Of a stretch of DNA of 64,000 nt, positions 56,690 through 64,000 are shown in pieces. The translations under genes and the position numbers were made by a program. The DNA lies in NCBI GenBank assembly GCA_020698575.1, contig CM036252.1, positions 28,287,206-28,351,205 on the forward strand. The letters are read 5' to 3'. This DNA comes from Bostrychus sinensis (lineage: Eukaryota > Chordata > Actinopteri > Gobiiformes > Eleotridae). The notes under the pieces are model-generated. The model was not told the DNA's origin. It ran no database searches and was given only the letters and a program-made list of their open reading frames with translations. How positions within the stretch are numbered: the first letter of the stretch is position 1; each line of letters opens with the position of its first letter.

Positions 56690-56785
56690 GTGGCCCTGAG
56701 GTGCAACATGAAAAATGTTTTTGTAAAGCAGATGTAGATAAAAAACAAAAAAAACATCTTGCCCAAAAAAGTAAAACCATTCCTC
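56690..56785 (+). mobile_element. left end of the ACGGTGGCCCTGA family
   Basis: ATGGTGGCCCTGAGGTGCAA matches the termini at 18610 and 39761. No right end found. Confidence 0.45.
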
Positions 56786-56830
56786 AAAACAAACAAACAA
56801 ACAAACAAATAAATAAATAAATAAATAAAT
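56786..56830. repeat. (ACAA)n/(ATAA)n compound microsatellite
   Basis: Six ACAA-type units switch to seven ATAA units. Confidence 0.95.
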
Positions 56831-57979
56831 GTCTACACTAAAACCCCAAATTGTTATTGTCCACTATAGAAATAATAGCAGAGGACAATGTTTAAATATG
56901 TTGTCTCAAAAAAGGTAGCGCACCTCTAAAAAAGTAAAGCCATGTCTCAAATTTAAAAGCTTGTTAAAAAAAAAGAAAATCATCAAAATAAAATTAACTT
57001 TTCTAACAGTGAAAAGCATCTTAAGTAATTGAGAGTTTAATGAACTCTGAACTTTTAGAGGTTTTCCATAAATTTTTTAAAGTTATTAAACGTGAAGTAC
57101 TAATGCTAAATGCAAATGCATAATATAGGATATATAATTGTTAATAAGTGGTGTATAACAGTTAGCAGAAACTGGATAATATAACCTAGATCTGATCTGA
57201 TGACTATGAGAAAGATTTCCTTAAATTGTTCTTAGGGTCAGCTTATTGCAACATTAGCATTAAAATAAAGCTGTGATTAAAACCATGATATGAGAGCATG
57301 TGCAAATTTAATACCTTATTAGACACATATTCTATAGTTTCACGCATGGTCACAGGCACACACCACTTCACTGTATTTTTCCTTTTTTTCCCCCAATAAT
57401 TAGATGTGCATTATTAGTAGTGCGATGTGAATAGAGGATTCTATTGTTTAAACATATAAATTCTTTTAAATGTACTAAGAAAATATGTATTTACACCAAT
57501 ATCAGTTTTTGTGTAGCCAGGCTCAAAGAAAGTCAACTATCAAGTATCCTATTATTCTATATAAAGGTCTCTACTTATGACATCATCCTTAAGCCATTAT
57601 CTGTGTATGTCTTTTATTTATGAAGCTGTTTTTTATTTTATTTTATTTTTTATTGCAGCCCTGCATAATGTAATTTGTCTCATATTTCCAGTCTGACTCA
57701 GAGTGTGGCTGGTAGAGACTGAATTAGTGACGTGCTGCAGAGTCATAAACTGCAGATGGGTCATTACCAGATTAATGGACAAAAAGAAATCCTATCATCT
57801 ATTTATAATACATGTGCTTTATTGTCCTACCACCACCTTATGGGAGGCCACATGAGGTGAAACACAATGAAAATGTGCATAGTGAAAGCCAAAAATTGCA
57901 AATAAGAACATGAAAATTGCTTTAGCATTGTGCTCTAAGCCTTTCATTGACTCCTGGTTTATAGCATGTCATACTGTGA
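56831..57979. other. unique AT-rich sequence
   Basis: No gene, RNA or repeat family recognised. Confidence 0.5.
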
Positions 57980-59083
57980 CCAAGGGTCTTGCCCAAGGGC
58001 ACAGTGACAGAGCACGTTTGGGCCAATTTGAAATCAAACCCTCCTTAATCAATTGCACTGTTATTGTTTTTTTTTTGTTGTTGTTGCAATCAGCCACATA
58101 CTGGGCTTGGAGTAGGCAATGCTTTAGAAGTGTATTACATGGATGGAGTGTCTTGCCCAAGGACAAAATGACAGTATTTAGTGGGTCAGAGTGGGAATAG
58201 AACCGGCAACCTTCTGTAATCAAGCGGACTGTGATTTTGCAAGTTTTTATGCTGGACGCCCTTTCTGTTGCAACCAGCCACCTACTGAGTCTGGAGTAGG
58301 CAATGTGTCTTGCCCATGGACACGACGACAGTATGCAAAGGGTTGGAGTGGGAATGGAATCGCCAACCCTCCGTAATCAACTGCACTGTGATTTAGAATT
58401 TTTTTTTTTTTTTTTTTACGCCAGATGCCTTTCTTTTTGTAACCAGCCATGTATAGTGACTGTAGTAGGCAATGTGGTGAAGTGTCTTGCCCAACGACAC
58501 GGCCACAGTATGCACTTGGTCAGAGTGGTAATCAAACTGCAAACCCTCCAGAATCACTTGCCTGACAATTTGGCAAGTTTTTTACGCCAGATGCCTTTCC
58601 TTTTGCAACCAGCCGCATACCTTGACTGGAATGGGCAATGTGGATGAAGTGTCTTACCCGAGGACACAACAACAGTATGCACTGGGTTGGGGCAGGAATA
58701 GAACCGCCATCCTTTCATAATCAACTGGGCTATGATTTAGCAAGGACAGATGCTTTTCTTGTTACAACCAGCCACATACTAGGCTTGGAGTAGGCAATGT
58801 GGATGAAGTGTTTTGTCCAAGTAGGCACTGGGTCAGAGTGGGAATAGAACCCCCAACCCTCTATAATGAATTGCACTGTGATTTAGCAAGTTTTTTTGTT
58901 GTTGTTGTTTTTTTTTAATGCTGGATGCCCTTTTTGTTACAATCAGCCACATGCAGTGACTAGAGTAGGCAATGTGGATAAAGTGTCTTGCCGGACACAA
59001 TAAGAGTTTACACTTGGGTTGATCTGGAATTGAACCGCCAACCCTCCAGTTAGTGGGCAACCTGCTTAACCTCCTGTGCCCCT
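57980..59083 (-). repeat. seven-unit tandem array derived from an antisense SINE head
   Basis: GTCTTGCCC-type words start units at 57986, 58150, 58307, 58484, 58651, 58810 and 58985 (gaps 164, 157, 177, 167, 159, 175). Each unit continues with ACAGTATGCA, a TGGGAATAGAACCGCCAACC-type antisense B box, AATCAACTGCACTGTGATTT, a T tract and the CGCCAGATGCCTTTC-TT-GCAACCAGCC word. Only the last unit ends in a complete SINE head (AGTTAGTGGGCAACCTGCTT to GTGCCCC). Confidence 0.85.
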
Positions 59084-60013
59084 TACTTATTTGATAAATT
59101 AAAACACTTTTGGTTGCTTAAGCTCTTGCCTATTCTATACTATTACTGGTCCTTACTATTTAAATATAGTGGGCCAAAAAAAACGTTGCACAGAAGCACT
59201 ACCATACTGCTGGGCTAATTTCAGCTGGCTTTGCTTAACCTTATCATTAACCTATACAGACTCTATAGCCATATTTTTTTGGTACATCCAACCTGGTGCT
59301 GAATCTGTCTCTCGTTGGCCTGTGTAGCCGCGCACATGCCACACACAGCATGGCAGCAGCAGTGTAATTGTCCAGAGTGTAAAGGATCCGGCTCATGTTT
59401 CCACACAGCTCTATGTGAACAGTACAAGGCAGACTGACAGAAAAGGGAGAGTGGAGAAGCAGACAGGAGCGGGGGAGATAAGGGCCTGTAAGTACTGCTC
59501 TTTGTACTATCCAACTACTGCAGCTGTGCTTCTGACTATAGTGATTTCGCTGCTTTCTTGTTTGAACGTTGCATATTGTCTACTGTGTGTGATGGGTTTT
59601 ATTTTATTTTATTTTATTTTTTGAGCAAGGAACATTGCAGGAATGGAAGTATTATCTGTGAGGGCAAGTCGTGTTTGGGCGGTCAAGAAAGAATTTAGCC
59701 TTGTTTCTGTTGGAGTGGCATTTAACAGTTTGGGTCAGTACAGGTCGGTTTCAAGAGCAGAAATTTTATAAATCTACACTAGAGTTTTATTACTAATTCC
59801 ACCTAGGAAGTTTGGTTTTCCTGGCATACATGCAATGGTCACATATTGATTATTTTTATGATGGGTTTGTAATAGGCCAACGTCATTAGGATTTGGTTTG
59901 GTGCCAGGATCTAGAATTTAAAAAAAAGTATTCTGTACCAACTCCAGCCATAAGGGGTCAATAAAGAAGGAAATGATTAGTTTTAGTTGCTTTTTTAAAG
60001 GTTTTGAAGTGAT
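59084..60013. other. unique sequence
   Basis: A TTTTA repeat at 59597-59622. 59270-59490 has a few CpGs and a donor-like GTAAGT at 59488. No gene supported. Confidence 0.45.
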
Positions 60014-60100
60014 TCCTAAGGCCCAAAGTTACTGGGATAGGCTCTAGTACCCGTGCCCCCTAACGGGATTAAGCAGAAGAGGAAGGATGAATGAATGAAT
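60014..60100 (+). mobile_element. SINE-like repeat, 3' end
   Basis: CCTAAGGCCCAAAGTTACTG, GGGATAGGCTC, CCCCCTAACGGGATTAAGCA and a GAATGAATGAAT tail. Confidence 0.65.
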
Positions 60101-60597
60101 TTTCATGCAGTTGCACTGCACAGACTGAGTAGAAGTTCCAGAAATAAGCACAAGAGCAATAGTTACAGAATGTGACTCTAGTTCTCTGTGAGATAATCAG
60201 CGCAGTATTTGCCAAAGTTCTTTGTTAGTTTGCAGTTATTAATGACCAGCCATATGCTCTATTTCAATTATAGGCTAAGCAACTTTTGTGAATTAAAATA
60301 GGTTGCAGCTCTTTTGGGACAGGGACGAACGATTCGGTACAAATGGCCGCCTCTTTAAAGTGAACGATGAGAGAAGTTTTTTTTTTTCTAAAATTACCTT
60401 TACAAAAACACAGCAGATAATAGCACAGAGAAAAAAAACAGATAAGCTGAGGCATTTAGCCTTCCTCAATGCCAATCTGCCCTAAAAAAAAACAAGTTAA
60501 AAGTTACAGTTAGATAGTTGATGGTGGTTGGTTCAGAGAGAGACACCTGCGCAATGCAAATTACAATATACAGTATTTATGTTATCTATTTTTTTAT
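60101..60597. other. unique sequence
   Basis: Short T and A runs. Nothing else. Confidence 0.5.
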
Positions 60598-61154
60598 TAC
60601 CGTATTTTCCGCACTATAAGACGCATTGGATTATAAGGCGCACCTTCAATTAATGGCCTATTTTAAAACTGTTTTCATATATAGGGCGCACCGCATTATA
60701 AGACATCAAAGGGAATGTCAATAAAACAGATAAGTCAGTCAGTCAAACTTTATTATTAGAATACAAACCAGTGTTCTTACAACTCCCTCATTGAAAACAA
60801 TGTATTTCCAATTCCATTTGTCACAGTTCAAAGCTACATGAACAGCGTTCGAGCGCTCAGTTTTCTGTCCCCTCAATGTCACAACTCTTCTACTGAGATG
60901 GAGCAAAGGCCACGCCTCCTTGTTCTTTTGCGGCAGGATCCATAAACACGCCTATGGCACACATGAACAGCTGGGACTGGAATTCCCCTTTATCGTTTTT
61001 ACCGCTGTCACTTCGGCGACGCCCCCTGAATACGGTAGCCATAATTAACCAACATTGATCCATATATAAGGCGCATCGGATTATAAGGCGCACTGTTGGT
61101 TTTTGAGAAAATTAAAGGCTTTTAGGTGCGCCTTATAGTGCGGAAAATACGGTA
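60598..61154. mobile_element. complete DNA transposon copy, TACCGTATTTTC termini, non-autonomous
   Basis: The left end TACCGTATTTTCCGCAC continues to ACTATAAGACGCATTGG. The right end is the exact inverse over the first 20 bases and then continues with GGCGC words. Both ends carry repeated TATAAGGCGCA subterminal motifs, likely transposase-binding sites. The 557-bp element has a CpG-containing centre with a 67-codon minus frame of no known family. It needs transposase from elsewhere. Confidence 0.85.
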
Positions 61155-61670
61155 AGTTATATATTTATGATGAGTTTTCATTTTTATTTTGAGGTCAGCT
61201 GTTGCTGCTAATACTAAATAAAGCCCTGCATTTTTGTTACAGGTGTGTGTTTAAATAAAAAAAAGTCAACATCTGTCCTTTTTTTAAATTGTTTTTATGT
61301 GCAGTAGAGTGGTTCTGTAAGCAAATCGGTTCATTGGGTAGTTTCCAAGCATCAGAACTTCTCAATACTTTACCACAAACCATGAATCTGCAATCACAAT
61401 ATCAAACGTACAAATAGTATTTGTTGATTTCACATTAAGGGCAGGCCAGTGAGATCTCCTCAAAGTTTGAGAACATCCTCATTGGTTATTCTACTGTCAT
61501 GTTGTATGAATGGCTGAATGTTGTACTGCTGTTAGCAAAACTTGTTTCTGATTTTAGACATTGGGTTGAGGTTATTATAGCTCTTGCTTTTAGATGTATT
61601 ATGTCTTGGCAATGGTATGACCTAGTTGCAGTCTAAATTAGTCTTATTTGTTCTTACCCTAGACACCTTG
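61155..61670. other. unique sequence
   Basis: No feature supported. Confidence 0.5.
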
Positions 61671-61857
61671 CTCTTACTTTCATCAACAAAGTGGGGATCA
61701 AGACATGGCATTACTTATGCATTCAGGGTAACATGAACTGGATTTACTACATGTATCATTACTAACCTGTACTACTACTGTTTGCTAATGCGATATCCTC
61801 TTTAGTGCTCTCAGACCTGATAGCTTTCACTCCACTTAACACACTGACCCTTGGTAA
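61671..61857 (+). repeat. unnamed interspersed repeat, copy 2
   Basis: Matches 53790-53966 through CTCTTACTTTCATCAACAAA, GGCATTACTTATGCATTC, CCTGTACTACTACTGTTTGC and GATATCCTCTTTAGTGCTCT. Confidence 0.7.
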
Positions 61858-62614
61858 CAAAATATACCCTTCAGCCAAAAAGAAAATGTGCAAAGATGTA
61901 ACATGCTAGTACTAACAGGTTGTACAATAGTAGAGCTAACAAATATCCAAAAATGTACATGCAAATATTTCACACAAACAGTGGTTCTCTATGGACGAAG
62001 ATAAAAAAAAAAAAAAAAAAAAAAAGGTGAATTATTCATAAATGTCTATGGTGAGTTTTATATCCCACTTTTATACCCAATGGAGAATGACCAATATTTC
62101 TGGCCTACATGAATGAAAGTTATGTTCAAATTATGTGAAATGCTCCAGATTCCAGCCAGAAAAAGACCTATCCACCTATTTACAAATTCAAATTCAGTAA
62201 GCACAATGGCTGGAGACATATTGTTGTTGCTATTTATGAGCTAAATTTATACTTTTGAATCTGAGATGCATTCACAACTTTGGTAATATCTTTTATCATA
62301 TTTTACGCTACATTAATAATGCAATGACTTAAAGTACAAAAATAAAGGATCTAAGTATAACTGGTACAGCTGCCAAACCACATATACAGCTGCTGTAGCT
62401 TTGATACATTAATTAATTTGACACACTCATGCTCAATGCACACAATCACTGCCAATGATTAGGGTTAAGCTAATGTGTGTTATATTGTTGTGTTTTTTAG
62501 TTTTGTCTTCACCTATTTGATGTATTCACAATTCAGTTTTCAAATGGTCAACTTGGAAAGCTTTAGAAAACTGTGTGACTTTCTTTGTGGCCAACTGACA
62601 ATTCAATAAGTTTT
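61858..62614. other. unique AT-rich sequence
   Basis: A-run at 62006-62025. No gene. Confidence 0.5.
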
Positions 62615-62838
62615 AGGGCTCCATAAGGTTTCTTCTTTTTTTCCCACAGCTGGGTTTTTTTTAGGAGTTTTTCCTTACAGACAAGGAGTGTTCTGGGTCT
62701 GTTTAGTTTAGTGTTGTTATTTGTGTTGATTGTGTGTTAAGTCTGATTGTGTGTTCATGTTTGATTATCTGTTTGTGAAGCCCTTTGAGGTGACTTTTGT
62801 TGTGATACTGGGCTATACAAATAAAACTGAATTGAATT
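62615..62838 (+). mobile_element. TTGAA-tail non-LTR retroelement 3' fragment
   Basis: GGCTCCATAAGGTTTCTTC, TTTTTCCTTACAGAC, TGGGTCTGTTTAGTTTAGTG, TGAAGCCCTTTGAGGTGAC, GGGCTATACAAATAAAAC and TGAATTGAAT. Same family as 7766-8190 and 51447-51686. Confidence 0.75.
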
Positions 62839-64000
62839 TTATTTGTGGACAAGAAGAAAGAAAATGTATGTCAAATCTGTTTGCAGCTTGTATGGTACAT
62901 AGATATTAATAAGATGTTATTTTGGAAACAAAATATTGTGATATAAATAATACACTGTCTAATAAGGAGTATGCCAAATCAATAAAATACAATAAAATCA
63001 ATGTATTACCTGTCTATAGTCCACCCTCCATTTCCACTTGTTTTCATTGAGAACTTACAATATTTCCATCTTAGGCATACATGTGTAAATACAGTACAAC
63101 AATGCATATAAGTAAGTTTACAAACCTGTTTACATTTTTTTTTCTTTGTATTTTAGACTTGTAAAGACACTAAAACTGGTCATTTTGAATTTAATTTGAG
63201 ATTTTACCAAATTTAACCTTTTTTATTTATTTATTTGTATTTTTTTAAAGATGTGCTGGTATTGGGGGATTTTGCTTTTTCTTTTCTTTTTTTAACAGTC
63301 GTCAGTTTTAATCGAAGCACATGTAAGCCAGTATAGTCCTTGTGCTATTCCCAAGCCTGGATAAACAAAGAGGGTTGCTTTTAGAAGAGCATCTGGCTTA
63401 AAACCTTTGCTAAATAAATGCACTGCACACTAGGAGCTCTGACGACCCCAGAAGTGAAAAAAACAAATCCATTTACTATATATCAATTTTATATATATTT
63501 ATGTTCTATTTTTAAAAATCCTGAATATTTTCTCTTTCAAGTATCAAAGCAAAAATAATAAACTTTTTTTTTTTTTTTTTCATGTAAGATGCAAAACTTA
63601 AATGTTCTGCTTTATTCATGGAACCATAAGTGAAAAACTTTTTTTCTGTCAAAGCTATATTTTCTGCTGCGGTTATTTTCTTGTGTTTTCCTCAAAGGCG
63701 CATACACTCAAAGGCCTATGGACGTTAATGCACAAAAGAGGAAGCCTGTGTAATATTCATGAAAATCCGATTTTCCACTTAACCGACGGCTAAAGAAAAA
63801 CCCAGCAGCCCGAGCAGCTCCTGCCTGTCCTCAGCACACCCCTATGGCACTGGTCCCAAAAAAACAAACAACCAACAAAAAACCATTCACCAAAATAAAG
63901 TGTGCAAGTGTTAGACCTCCTCCATAATTTATCCCTATCTGCCAATATAGGACTTCTACATTCCACTTGAAATAAAACATAAAACAGCCGCCACAGACAC
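62839..64000. other. unique AT-rich sequence
   Basis: T runs near 63563-63580. The part at 63640-63840 has a few CpGs and could be a conserved block. The plus frame at 63602-63793 shows no family. Confidence 0.45.

Overview
The window reads as nuclear DNA of a teleost fish, probably a spiny-rayed (percomorph) species. The basis is its repeat content: Rex3-like and L2-like LINE tails, tRNA-headed SINEs, hAT-type MITEs, Penelope-like elements, and AT-rich unique sequence with many microsatellites. I find no protein-coding gene I can defend. The open frames are short, lack family motifs or sit inside repeats. The window is best described as a long intron or intergenic stretch. Its left end (about 280-1760) is CpG-rich and could hold a promoter and first exon.

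Layout. 0-2 kb: CpG-rich block with a CTG run and a good splice-donor match near 840. 2-12 kb: AT-rich unique sequence with LINE tails, hAT MITEs and a CpG-rich unique block at 8.9-9.25 kb. 12-18.8 kb: hAT MITEs with clear 8-bp target duplications, a Rex3-like fragment and a short inverted-repeat element. 20-22.7 kb: a foldback MITE between two ATT arrays, then an antisense Penelope-like fragment broken by a hAT MITE. 24-32 kb: a 52-bp minisatellite, microsatellites and a SINE-like repeat. 32-33.7 kb: a second Penelope-like copy with inverted terminal segments and a 13-bp target duplication, inserted in an older tandem repeat. 35.8-44 kb: L2-like tail, large hAT-type MITEs, a SINE pair and related elements. 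45.1-46.8 kb: a 1.7-kb minisatellite with a 408-bp higher-order period. 49-56 kb: tandem duplication, nested SINE, inverted-repeat MITE and scattered SINE pieces. 58-59.1 kb: seven-unit array derived from a SINE head. 60.6-61.15 kb: complete DNA transposon with matching termini. The rest is AT-rich.

Several repeat-poor, CpG-containing blocks (near 9, 21, 29, 31.8, 44.7, 50.2 and 56.2 kb) look like candidate conserved non-coding elements. This cannot be shown without alignment to other fish. The most informative content is the insertion record: nested elements with readable target duplications, and two tandem arrays that appear to have grown out of pieces of dispersed repeats.
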